From assembly GCF_014652415.1 (NCBI RefSeq), contig NZ_BMYT01000002.1, forward strand, positions 124,001 through 188,000: 64,000 nt of DNA. The letters are read 5' to 3'. A program made the position numbers and the translations under genes. Within the stretch, counting starts at the first letter, position 1; each line of letters begins with the position of its first letter. The DNA is from Affinundibacterium macrobrachii (GTDB taxonomy: Bacteria > Pseudomonadota > Gammaproteobacteria > Burkholderiales > Burkholderiaceae_D). The notes below the pieces were generated by a model. The model saw nothing but the letters and a program-made list of their open reading frames with translations. It had not been told where the DNA came from and did no database searches. Shown here in pieces: positions 8,254 through 17,142 of the stretch.

Positions 8254-8276
8254 TTCCCGCTAAGAGCACGCGGGAA
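8254..8276. repeat. dRS3-like imperfect palindrome
   Basis: Inverted repeat TTCCCGC/GCGGGAA with a 9-nt loop, in the gap between the HlyD-like and ABC exporter genes. It shares its arms with the element at 2355-2374. No T run follows, so it is not an obvious terminator, though it could reduce or stabilise read-through between the two export genes. Confidence 0.45.
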
Positions 8277-8406
8277 CGACAGTTAATTGATGCTAATCGT
8301 TGCCTATGCCTGCTAATTCACTCCGCCTATTTTTTTGACTGAGGCTCTTATCCTTGGGCGTAATGCATTGCGCCTTACTTTGTTCTTTTTTCTTTGATGT
8401 AAGTTC

Positions 8407-10539
8407 ATGACTCAACTTTCTTTTTCTTTCTGGCGTAATCAGCGCTTGCCGGTCTTATTACAAACCGAGGCGGCTGAGTGTGGTTTGGCTTGTTTGTCGA
8501 TGGTGGCAAGTTACTGGGGACACAAAACCGATATCGCTAGTATGCGACGGCGTTTCTCGGTGTCATTGAAAGGAGTCACGCTCAAGGGTTTGATGGCGAT
8601 GGCGCAGGGCTTGGCTTTGCAGACGCGTCCTTTAAAGCTAGATATGGAGCATTTGCCTGAACTCAAATTGCCTTGTGTATTGCATTGGGATATGAATCAC
8701 TTTGTCGTGCTCAAATCCGTTTCATCTACGCATGCGGTGATCCATGATCCAGCGGTTGGTGAGCGGCGTTTGGCTTTGGCGGAGCTGGCGAAACATTTTA
8801 CTGGTGTGGCCTTGGAGTTAACGCCGACTTCCGAGTTTAAGCAAAAAGTCGAAGTGCAAGATTATTCGCTACTCTCACTGATGGGTCGGGTGATTGGGTT
8901 GAAGCGTGGTTTGATTCAGCTATTGCTGTTAGGCCTTGCTTTGCAAGTGTGCGCCTTGGTCGCGCCGTTTTATATGCAGTGGTTAGTGGATGAGGCTTTG
9001 TTGGCAGCGGATCGTGATTTGATTACCGTATTGGGATGCGGTTTTCTGTTGTTGGTGTTGGTGCAAACCAGTATCGGTGCGGTACGTTCTTGGGTGACGA
9101 CGGTGCTGGCGACGAATCTTAATTTTCAGTGGCTGGGGAATGCCTTTGCACATTTAATGAAATTGCCTTTGCCGTATTTTGAGAAGCGTCATACTGGCGA
9201 TATTGTGTCGCGTTTTGGTTCTATCCAAACCATACAGCGTAGTCTGACTACGCAGTTTGTGGAGGGGGTGATTGATGGTGTTTTGGTGATAGGCACCTTC
9301 ATCATGATGCTGTTGTATAGCACTAAACTCGCCTTCGTTGCTTGCGTTGCGGTATTGCTGTATATCGTTTTACGCTGGACGATCTTTAAAGCGATACGCG
9401 AGGCGACTGCGGAGCAAATCATTCATGCGGCGAAACAGCAAACGCATTTTATGGAATCGGTACGTGGCGTGCAAAGCGTACGTTTGTTCTCGCGTGCCGA
9501 AGAGCGTAAAAGCGGTTGGATGAATGCCTTGGTCGATCAATTTAATGCCGAGTTACGCATCGCCAAATTATCGGTATCGTATCAAACCGCGAATCAATTT
9601 CTATTTGGCGCGGAGCGCGTCATCATCATTTGGATGGCGGCCTTGGCGGTGTTAGATAACCAGTTCTCGGTCGGTATGCTGTTTGCCTTTATCAGTTATA
9701 AAGACCAATTTAGCCAACGCATGGCGAGCTTGGTGGATAAATTATTTGAACTGCGCATGATGAAATTACACGGTGAGCGCGTGGCCGATATCGTCATGAC
9801 AGCGCCCGAGGCAGAAACACAAGATGTTGAGATCGATGCCGAACATATTGCGCCGAGAATAGAGTTTCGCAATCTTTCTTTTCGCTATGCAGATAGCGAA
9901 CCGTATGTGTTGAAAGACTTAAATCTGACGATCACCGCAGGTCAATGTATCGCGGTCACTGGACCATCAGGTTGCGGTAAAACGACCTTAATGAAACTGC
10001 TATTGGGATTACTTGAACCGACTGAAGGTGAAATACTGATCGGCGAAGATAAAACGGCCTTGCCACTCAAGCAAATCGGGATGACGAATTATCGCCAGCT
10101 ATTGGGAACAGTGATGCAAGACGATAGTTTATTTGCTGGCTCCATTTCTGACAATATTTGCTTTTTTGATCCGACACCCAATCAAGAGCAAATCGCCGCT
10201 TGCGCGCAATTAGCCTCTATTCATCCAGAAATCATGGCGATGCCGATGGCGTATAACACTTTGGTTGGCGATATTGGTACTGGCTTATCAGGTGGACAAA
10301 AACAAAGGATATTATTGGCACGCGCCCTGTATAAAAATCCTAAGTTGTTGGTACTGGACGAAGCGACTAGTCATCTCGATGTATGGAATGAGCAAGCTGT
10401 CAATGCAGCGATCAAACAAATCCCGCTCACTCGCGTCATTGTCGCTCATCGACCGGAAACGATTGCCATGGCGGAGCGGGTTGTAGTGTTACAGCAGGGA
10501 GCGATTGTGCAGGATGTGATGCAAGCGACAACCGTATAG
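8407..10539 (+). CDS. C39-peptidase-containing ABC exporter (CvaB-like)
   Basis: 710-aa bifunctional processing exporter: cleaves the double-glycine leader and exports the peptide through the inner membrane. The N-terminal C39 domain (~1-135) keeps all catalytic residues: Gln19, Cys25 in EAAECGLAC, His98 in MNHFVVL and Asp114 in HDP. The membrane domain spans ~160-440 with about six hydrophobic segments. The nucleotide-binding domain (~485-705) has Walker A GPSGCGKTT, signature LSGGQKQR and Walker B LLVLDEAT. Length and order match CvaB/LcnC-type exporters. Together with the HlyD-like adaptor it forms the secretion machine for the 6514-6726 peptide. An apparently intact C39 site argues that a real precursor is being processed. 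Confidence 0.95.
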   Translation: MTQLSFSFWRNQRLPVLLQTEAAECGLACLSMVASYWGHKTDIASMRRRFSVSLKGVTLKGLMAMAQGLALQTRPLKLDMEHLPELKLPCVLHWDMNHFVVLKSVSSTHAVIHDPAVGERRLALAELAKHFTGVALELTPTSEFKQKVEVQDYSLLSLMGRVIGLKRGLIQLLLLGLALQVCALVAPFYMQWLVDEALLAADRDLITVLGCGFLLLVLVQTSIGAVRSWVTTVLATNLNFQWLGNAFAHLMKLPLPYFEKRHTGDIVSRFGSIQTIQRSLTTQFVEGVIDGVLVIGTFIMMLLYSTKLAFVACVAVLLYIVLRWTIFKAIREATAEQIIHAAKQQTHFMESVRGVQSVRLFSRAEERKSGWMNALVDQFNAELRIAKLSVSYQTANQFLFGAERVIIIWMAALAVLDNQFSVGMLFAFISYKDQFSQRMASLVDKLFELRMMKLHGERVADIVMTAPEAETQDVEIDAEHIAPRIEFRNLSFRYADSEPYVLKDLNLTITAGQCIAVTGPSGCGKTTLMKLLLGLLEPTEGEILIGEDKTALPLKQIGMTNYRQLLGTVMQDDSLFAGSISDNICFFDPTPNQEQIAACAQLASIHPEIMAMPMAYNTLVGDIGTGLSGGQKQRILLARALYKNPKLLVLDEATSHLDVWNEQAVNAAIKQIPLTRVIVAHRPETIAMAERVVVLQQGAIVQDVMQATTV

Positions 10540-10563
10540 CGCCAAGTTGGCTCGACGCTATAC
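10534..10563. terminator. Hairpin between convergent exporter and S46 genes
   Basis: Stem GTATAGCG/CGCTATAC with a 14-nt loop, overlapping the exporter stop codon. No T run on either strand, so termination would be weak or factor-dependent. Confidence 0.35.
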
Positions 10564-10576
10564 AGCTTGGACTACA

Positions 10577-12715
10577 TTACTTAGGATATTTAATCGTCAT
10601 CTCTTTCAATACATTATCCGCACGATCAACTTCTATCATGATCCACAGCATGTAGCGAATATCGACGTGAATTGCTTTCGTGATCGCTGGGTCAAAATAC
10701 CAGTCTTTGGTAATCGATTCATAGGTTGAATCAAAATTCAAACCAATCAATTCGCCACGCTTATTCATCACCGCTGAACCAGAATTACCGCCTGTGGTGT
10801 CTGCGCTAGATAAGAAATCGACAGGAACCGTACCCAAAACTTTGTCTTTGAACACACCATAGCGTTTTTCCTTAATCGCTTGTAGCAATGGCGCTGGGGC
10901 GATAAAAGGATCTTTGCCTGTGTGTTTTTCAACAATGCCTTCAACCGTTGTAAATGGCCCTTTGGTGATGCCATCGCGTGGCGAGTAAGCACCGACATTA
11001 CCAAAAGTTACACGCAGTGTTGAATTCGCATCTGGATAGACAGGCTTACCTTGAGACTTCTTCCAATCAATCACTGCTTGCATGTATTGAGGAATGATGA
11101 AATCCAAATTGCCATCGACTTCTTTACGACGATTTTCCAAAGACATGCCAATATCATGCAACTTCACGGCTAACTGGATAAACGCATCATCCGATTGCGT
11201 AAACGCTGCGCGATCTTTATCCATCCACGCTAAGCGCTTTGCGGTATCGGTCAATTGGGTTTTCTCATACAAACCTGCTGCGGCTTCTACCGAAGGTAAC
11301 AAGGCGTCCAAACCTGCAGGATGGACTGCTAACTTTGCATAACGTGCTAATCCTGCTGTTAAACGGGCGCGATCTACTTTGGCAAGGAAAGATTGTTCCA
11401 AACGAGTGAGACGGCCTTTGATAAATGCAAGATCACGCTCTTGATAACCGCCTTCACGCTGCGCATTTGGCTTCTCTTTTTCAATCGCCAAACGGTACAA
11501 ACTACGTGCGCTCGACAACAAATCACTGTTGGTCGCCACAGCATAGGCCAGCTCTTCTTGCGACAGCGCCATGTCTTCAGCAATCACCGCATCGAGTTTT
11601 GCCAATAAAGCTTTGGCTTCTGTTGGATTTTTACTTGATCCGATCAACCAAGTGCGGAATTGCGCATCCTGCGCATCTTTAATCGCAGCAATATCTTTGC
11701 GCGCGAAACCATCAATCAAACCTTGGGTCTTTTTAAGACGATTATTGATGCCTTTGACGACACTGGCGTAGCGCACTTCATCATCAGCATTGCCTTTGGT
11801 TGCCGCTTCGATGGTAGCGATGTCAGCTAACATTTCGGCAGCACGTAAAGGATAATCAGTATCACGTGCGAATCGGATTTCAGAAGGCAATTTATAACGG
11901 CTAGTACGACCTGGATAGCCAGCTAACAAAATTGGATCGCCATTCTTCAAACCTTCGGCAGATACCACCAAAAAGTCTTTTGATTTATATGGGACGTTTT
12001 CAGGAGAAGGGTCTGCTGGACGACCATCTTTACCAACGTAAGCACGTAAGAAAGCGAAATCACCGGTGTGGCGTGGCCATTCGAAATTATCGATATCGCC
12101 ACCATAGTTACCGATCATATCTGCTGGTGCATATACCAAACGCACATCACGAATCATCATTTGACGAATACGATAGTATTCTAGGCCACGATGAAAACTT
12201 GGCACCGAACAGCGGTAGGCTTTATCTTGTTCGCAATCCGCAACGATCTTTTTGATCTTGCTTTGGATCATTTCACGACGCTCACGGCCAGACATTTTAT
12301 CGCTTAAGCCAGCAGTCACTTCTTTCGTGACATTTTCTACTTTATCGGTGATGTAGACGCGCGCACTTGGACCCGCGGCTAATTCTTCAGCGCGCGTCTT
12401 GGCAAGGAAGCCATCGGCAATATAATTTTTCTTCGCACTGGAATTACGCTGAATCGCATCATAAGCGCAGTGATGATTAGTCACGATCAAACCTTCAGGC
12501 GAAACGAAAGAAGCCGAACATCCTCCTGTAGAAACGATCGCACTCATCGGATGCTTAGATAAATCTGCTAATTTTTCAGCAGGGATAGTTATGCCAACTT
12601 TTTTGAGTTCTGCTTTTAGCTGCGTCAATTGGTACGGCTGCCACTGGCCTTCATCGGCAAACGCGTATTGGCTGATGGCGAGTATCGCCGCTGGTATCAC
12701 GAGTCTTTTGAACAA
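10577..12715 (-). CDS. S46 family (DPP7/DPP11-like) dipeptidyl peptidase
   Basis: Periplasmic serine peptidase releasing dipeptides from peptide N-termini. I choose TTG 12715 because a strong AAGGAG lies 6 nt upstream, giving 712 aa with a clean signal peptide (cleavage after AFA, ~residue 20). ATG 12730 overlaps that site and lacks its own. The trypsin-like triad is visible: the His pair in TNHHCAYD (~81-82), Asp in the NYGGDIDNFEWPRHTGDF block and Ser ~645 in TTGGNSGSAV. The S1-pocket position that is Gly in DPP7 and Arg in DPP11 appears to be Ser here (FDSTYE), so substrate preference cannot be assigned. The last ~80 codons are duplicated at 5312-5557. The gene converges on the exporter gene. 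Confidence 0.93.
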   Translation of the reverse strand: MFKRLVIPAAILAISQYAFADEGQWQPYQLTQLKAELKKVGITIPAEKLADLSKHPMSAIVSTGGCSASFVSPEGLIVTNHHCAYDAIQRNSSAKKNYIADGFLAKTRAEELAAGPSARVYITDKVENVTKEVTAGLSDKMSGRERREMIQSKIKKIVADCEQDKAYRCSVPSFHRGLEYYRIRQMMIRDVRLVYAPADMIGNYGGDIDNFEWPRHTGDFAFLRAYVGKDGRPADPSPENVPYKSKDFLVVSAEGLKNGDPILLAGYPGRTSRYKLPSEIRFARDTDYPLRAAEMLADIATIEAATKGNADDEVRYASVVKGINNRLKKTQGLIDGFARKDIAAIKDAQDAQFRTWLIGSSKNPTEAKALLAKLDAVIAEDMALSQEELAYAVATNSDLLSSARSLYRLAIEKEKPNAQREGGYQERDLAFIKGRLTRLEQSFLAKVDRARLTAGLARYAKLAVHPAGLDALLPSVEAAAGLYEKTQLTDTAKRLAWMDKDRAAFTQSDDAFIQLAVKLHDIGMSLENRRKEVDGNLDFIIPQYMQAVIDWKKSQGKPVYPDANSTLRVTFGNVGAYSPRDGITKGPFTTVEGIVEKHTGKDPFIAPAPLLQAIKEKRYGVFKDKVLGTVPVDFLSSADTTGGNSGSAVMNKRGELIGLNFDSTYESITKDWYFDPAITKAIHVDIRYMLWIMIEVDRADNVLKEMTIKYPK

Positions 12716-13157
12716 TTTGATCTCCTTCATTAAGCTAAGTGCGGGAGTATATCGCTGTTCAAAGATCAAACCAAACCATCTGCAATAGATTTGATTTGCT
12801 TCATACCGCCGATCTAGCAGACAACATAAGATAATGCTAACGCTTGTATTTCGATACACAGATCATCGCAACAACACTGTGCAGTATTTCAGGTCACCGT
12901 CTTAGGGTCACCACTTTTAAACGAGATATGCGTTTAACGACTTTAAGAGAGATAGACAGAAGTTTCGGATGAATTAATAGCATTGGTAGTAAAAAAATAT
13001 CGCTTGTTCGCACTTTCTGACAGTGGTTGTTTTTCTTCACCAAGCATGATTGTCATCAAATCTTCAGGATAGGTGTGCTACATTTGATTTTGCCTTGTAG
13101 GAACAGCGATTCGATAGCAGGCTTGATAATAATAATTGCAGTTCTTCGGTTAGTTCA
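12716..13157. other. Divergent intergenic region
   Basis: About 440 bp between the divergent S46 gene and the solute-binding-protein gene. GGTCACC occurs twice, 14 bp apart (12892-12912). No gene, RNA or clear promoter was recognised. Confidence 0.4.
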
Positions 13158-14069
13158 ATGCAGACGACTCATTTTCGACAAATATTCAAACAACAGCTTG
13201 TCGCTGTTTTTACACTGCTTACTCTTGCTTGTAGTGTGTCCCCTTGCGTTGAAGCGAAAGGTGTCACTGTAGTCATCCATCCTGCCGATGAAGAAAAAGG
13301 CGACCCACGATTTAACGATGTTAAAGAAATCTTAAAGACGGCCCTAGAAAAGACAGTTACCGAATTTGGTCCTTACGAATTACGCGCATCCAGGCAACAC
13401 ACCAATGGCTTGCGCTATTTAAATAATCTCGCCAATGGCTATGATTTGAATGTCGTTTGGAGTTCCACCACAGAAGATAAAGAACGCAACTATCTACCGA
13501 TCCGCATTCCTTTACGCAAAGGGTTACTTGGCTATCGGATTTTATTAGTACACAAAGACAAGCAAGACTTACTCAAAAACGTTCGTACCTTAGCAGATTT
13601 AAAAAAATTCTCGATAGGACAAGGCGTAGGTTGGGACGACGTTAAATTATATGAAACCAATGGCATTGCCGTTGTCGAGGCAAAATACAGCAATCTTTTC
13701 CGTATGCTCAGCTATCAACGCTTCGATTTATTCCCACGCGGTATCAATGAAATTTTTAGCGAGTTTGAAAAAGAATCGGCACAAAATCCTGAGTTAGTAA
13801 TTGATGAAAATATCTTGATTCACTACCCATGGCCGTATTATTTTTTTGTATCCCAAAATAACCAAATTTTGCATAGGCGTCTTGAGACTGGTCTCAAAAA
13901 AATGCTGAAAGACGGGTCGTTTGATGCGATTTTCTGGAAATACAATGGCAAGGCGATTGAAGCGGTGAATTTTAAAAATCGCCGTATTATTGAAATACAA
14001 AACTACTTACTACCAAAAGCAACGCCACTTCATAACCCATCCTTGTGGTTTCATCCCAAGATGAAATGA
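13158..14069 (+). CDS. Periplasmic solute-binding-like protein
   Basis: 303-aa exported protein. A signal peptide covers ~1-34, with a hydrophobic core around VFTLLTLACSV. The rest resembles family 3 solute-binding proteins in size and pattern, with an early segment on growth of a ligand cleft and a hinge region YRILLVHKDKQDLLKNV (~125) typical of that fold. No ABC permease or ATPase gene is near. Instead a TonB-dependent receptor starts 7 bp after its stop, so the two are almost certainly co-transcribed. It may bind a nutrient that enters through the receptor, or serve sensing; the ligand is unknown. No clear Shine-Dalgarno site precedes ATG 13158, so the start is uncertain. Confidence 0.65.
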   Translation: MQTTHFRQIFKQQLVAVFTLLTLACSVSPCVEAKGVTVVIHPADEEKGDPRFNDVKEILKTALEKTVTEFGPYELRASRQHTNGLRYLNNLANGYDLNVVWSSTTEDKERNYLPIRIPLRKGLLGYRILLVHKDKQDLLKNVRTLADLKKFSIGQGVGWDDVKLYETNGIAVVEAKYSNLFRMLSYQRFDLFPRGINEIFSEFEKESAQNPELVIDENILIHYPWPYYFFVSQNNQILHRRLETGLKKMLKDGSFDAIFWKYNGKAIEAVNFKNRRIIEIQNYLLPKATPLHNPSLWFHPKMK

Positions 14070-14076
14070 GGACGCT

Positions 14077-16518
14077 ATGTCAAAGCTAGTCGCCCATCAC
14101 AAATTAAAACCATGCATGGCTGCACTTGCGGTGCTGGGGGGATTGTCTTTGTTTTGCGGTATGCCAGCGCTGGGACAAACCGATGCAGCAAAGGCGAGCA
14201 ATGATACGACCGCGAATGCGATAACAGAGCCAGAAGCGACTGATAAAGATGTACCAGTTGTGGTGATTCAAACCCAAAGAAGTCGTTCCAGTCTAAGCCT
14301 ACCGGGAACCACTTTGCAAAGTTTATTGCCGGGCATGAACCCGCTAAAAGGCTTGCAGCAATTAGCTGGCGTGACTTTTCAATCGGCTGATCCTTGGGGT
14401 AATAACGAACAAAATTTCTCCTTATTTATTCATGGATTTAGCGCACAACAATTAGGCTATACCTTGGACGGCGTGCCGCTTGGCGACCAACAATATGGCA
14501 ACTACAACGGCTTGTCGCCGCAACGGGCGATTAGCAGCGAGAACTTACGCAGTGTCATGCTGAACTCTGGTGCTGGCGACTTGGCGACGGCCTCAACTAG
14601 TAATTTAGGCGGCACCATAGAGAGTTTTTCTAGCGACCCACATAGCACCCAACGATGGACTTTGACACAAAGCCTAGGCAGCTATCACGCTAGCCGCAGC
14701 TATCTACGTTTCGATAGCGGTGAAGTTGCCTCCTCGACTCCGCAATCTTTCTATATTTCAGCCTTACGCCAACGCGCACGCGCTTGGGATTTTGAAGGCA
14801 TACAAGGTGGCGAACAATTAAATGCCAAATGGGTCAAGCATTTTAATCATTCGAAGTTGATTGCTTACTACAACTTCTCAGACAAAACCGAACCAAACGA
14901 GGATAGTATCGTTCGTAATGCAAGAGAAGAATTTGCCCCCTACACGCGCCCAACCACTTATCCCGATTTTGCTTTTGCAAAAGATTATTTAAGCCCCAAA
15001 GGCGAACCGCCGCGCCGCGATGGTCCAAATTATCGAAATTATTTTGGCGTTGCTCAACGTCGCGACCATTTAGCTTATCTCAAGTTAGAAAGCGATATCG
15101 ATGCAAGTACGAGTTGGAATAATCAAGTTTATTGGCATCAACACGATGGTCTTGGTGCGGTCGCCGGCCCGATCGAAGTGGCTGGCTTGCCTGCACTATT
15201 TAAAGTTTATTTTCCTAGCCAAGATTTAAAGCAAACCTTTGGCGGCTCAGGCTATGCGGTCAGAACCACGGAATACACGATCAATCGCGGTGGCTTGATC
15301 TCAAACTGGCAAGCTCGATACGGCGCGCATCAATGGCAGGCGGGCATTTGGATAGAACAAAACCGCTCGGATGCTTACCGACGTTGGTACGGACTCGATC
15401 AGCAACGTCCGCTTAGCCCTTATCAACGTCCGCGTGATCCGCTCATCACCCAATATGGCAGCGAAATCGACAACCGCGTCGTGCAATTGCATTGGCAAGA
15501 TGCATGGAAAATTCAGCCCACTTTGACTTTGCAAGCAGGATTTAAATCGAGCCTGCAATTTGCACAAGGATACTTTCCTGTTCAACCGAAACTCGGTGCG
15601 ATTAACGGCGGTTCAAGCGCGCTACCAGAGGGAAGCATCACGACCAAGGCCTGGTTCTTACCACAACTTGGTGCGATATGGCGTCTGCCCAATCAAGATC
15701 AAGTCTATGTCAATTTGCAGAAGAATTTGCGTCAATTCATTACCTATGGCGCCGTCGGCGCATCACCGTGGAGCTTAAATAGTCAAAGTGCATTTGACCT
15801 ATTCAAACGCACTGCGGAACCAGAAACGGCGATTAGTTTTGAAACAGGAATACGCACACGCCGTCAATTTGACGAGTCTAATCAACAATCGGGTAAGCAA
15901 GGATTTGGTCTAACAGGAATCGAGAATCAAGTCACACTTTACTATGTGAATTTTCGAGATCGTTTGCTACAAATCAGCCCAACTCCGGTGATTTCTTCTA
16001 TCGTGAATGGTAATCCGATTTTAGCGAATGTCGGCGATGTCAAAACCTATGGGATAGACATCGCGACCACGCTGCAATTCGGCACGCAGGTTTCGCTATT
16101 TAATGCTTTATCGTATAACCAATCCAGCTACCAAGACGACTATTTAAGCGGCAGCAATCGGATCGCAACCAAGGGCAAGCAAGTACCTGCCAGCCCAAGC
16201 TGGCTCAACAAATCGATGTTGAAATTAAAATGGAACGCGTTCGAATGGCAGTTGCTCGCCGATTATGTTGGCAAACGCTACGCCACCTACACCAATGATT
16301 TAAGCGTTCCTGCACATTTCCTGATGCACTTTGGCTTGCAATATCCGTTGCCGTGGACATCGCCGCATGGTCAGGGCCAACTCAGTTTTCATGTGCATAA
16401 TTTAGCCAATCGCCGTGGCACTTCAACGCTGGTGGTGGGTGCCGCTGATAGCACTTACAATACCTTTCCAATCGCACCGCGCCAAGTTTTTGTGAGCCTA
16501 TCTTTTACGCTCAAATAG
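14077..16518 (+). CDS. TonB-dependent outer-membrane receptor
   Basis: 813-aa outer-membrane active transporter. A signal peptide ends near residue 34 (ALGQ). A plug domain occupies ~70-200 with the recognisable IHGFSAQQLGYTLDGVPLGD stretch. The rest is a beta-barrel with alternating aromatic strands and a C-terminal strand ending VFVSLSFTLK. GAGG before ATG 14077 supports the start. It would import a substrate too large for porins, energised by TonB-ExbBD. Pairing with the upstream periplasmic protein rather than iron genes, and lack of an obvious Fur box, leave siderophore uptake only one possibility. Confidence 0.9.
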   Translation: MSKLVAHHKLKPCMAALAVLGGLSLFCGMPALGQTDAAKASNDTTANAITEPEATDKDVPVVVIQTQRSRSSLSLPGTTLQSLLPGMNPLKGLQQLAGVTFQSADPWGNNEQNFSLFIHGFSAQQLGYTLDGVPLGDQQYGNYNGLSPQRAISSENLRSVMLNSGAGDLATASTSNLGGTIESFSSDPHSTQRWTLTQSLGSYHASRSYLRFDSGEVASSTPQSFYISALRQRARAWDFEGIQGGEQLNAKWVKHFNHSKLIAYYNFSDKTEPNEDSIVRNAREEFAPYTRPTTYPDFAFAKDYLSPKGEPPRRDGPNYRNYFGVAQRRDHLAYLKLESDIDASTSWNNQVYWHQHDGLGAVAGPIEVAGLPALFKVYFPSQDLKQTFGGSGYAVRTTEYTINRGGLISNWQARYGAHQWQAGIWIEQNRSDAYRRWYGLDQQRPLSPYQRPRDPLITQYGSEIDNRVVQLHWQDAWKIQPTLTLQAGFKSSLQFAQGYFPVQPKLGAINGGSSALPEGSITTKAWFLPQLGAIWRLPNQDQVYVNLQKNLRQFITYGAVGASPWSLNSQSAFDLFKRTAEPETAISFETGIRTRRQFDESNQQSGKQGFGLTGIENQVTLYYVNFRDRLLQISPTPVISSIVNGNPILANVGDVKTYGIDIATTLQFGTQVSLFNALSYNQSSYQDDYLSGSNRIATKGKQVPASPSWLNKSMLKLKWNAFEWQLLADYVGKRYATYTNDLSVPAHFLMHFGLQYPLPWTSPHGQGQLSFHVHNLANRRGTSTLVVGAADSTYNTFPIAPRQVFVSLSFTLK

Positions 16519-16824
16519 ACATTTCTCACAATCTCCCAGCCTTACCAGGCTTTCTGCAGCTGCGTCCTAAAGCGGTCGTGTATGGCGGCAACCCAAGGCC
16601 ATGTTCGCTGAGTTCGTGACAATTACAACAGTAATCTACACGGATACCGAATATTTCTATTCGGAATTGTTTCTGAGTGATAAGGTTTTATTCAGTGCTC
16701 TTACGACGCATCCATTTGTATGCAAACGGAATGCCAACTGAGTGGCAACGACAGCCCAAAGACGGCTCAAGGCGGTCTCAACTAAGTGCCAACAATTTAC
16801 AATATCAAAATGGGAGTGGCGATT
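16519..16824. other. Intergenic region with one hairpin
   Basis: About 300 bp with no supported gene. A small hairpin CCGAATA/TATTCGG (16647-16664, loop TTTC) is followed by only scattered T's. It could serve as a weak terminator for the TonB receptor transcript. Confidence 0.35.
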
Positions 16825-17088
16825 ATGAAACGTGCAATCTTAACTATCAGCCTGCTGTTCATGGCATTTTCAGCATCGGCCGGCGTGTTATCTTGTGACG
16901 ATCTCAAGGCTAAGATTGAAAAGAAAGTCGCAGGAAAAGGGGTTAAAGACTACCCTATGGTGGTAGTAAGCAAAGATACCCAAATTAAAGGCAGGGTATT
17001 GGGAAGCTGCGACAAAGGAACGATGAAGATTATTCACCAAAAATCCAAAGTACCGAAATCGAACGAAGCAACTTCTTCAGGTTCTTAA
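16825..17088 (+). CDS. Small secreted DUF1161-like protein
   Basis: 87-aa exported protein. ATG 16825 is preferred over an upstream in-frame ATG at 16786 because GGAG lies 9 nt before it and the product then starts with a clean signal peptide (MKRAILTISLLFMAFSASA). The mature part holds CDDLKAKIEKKVAGKGVKDY and later GRVLGSCDKGTMKII, matching the two-cysteine pattern of DUF1161 periplasmic proteins. Function is unknown. It is monocistronic by position. Confidence 0.75.
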   Translation: MKRAILTISLLFMAFSASAGVLSCDDLKAKIEKKVAGKGVKDYPMVVVSKDTQIKGRVLGSCDKGTMKIIHQKSKVPKSNEATSSGS

Positions 17089-17142
17089 TCGTCATACGCA
17101 GTGTGCATAAACCATGCACACTGTTACTCCTGAATTCCTAAC

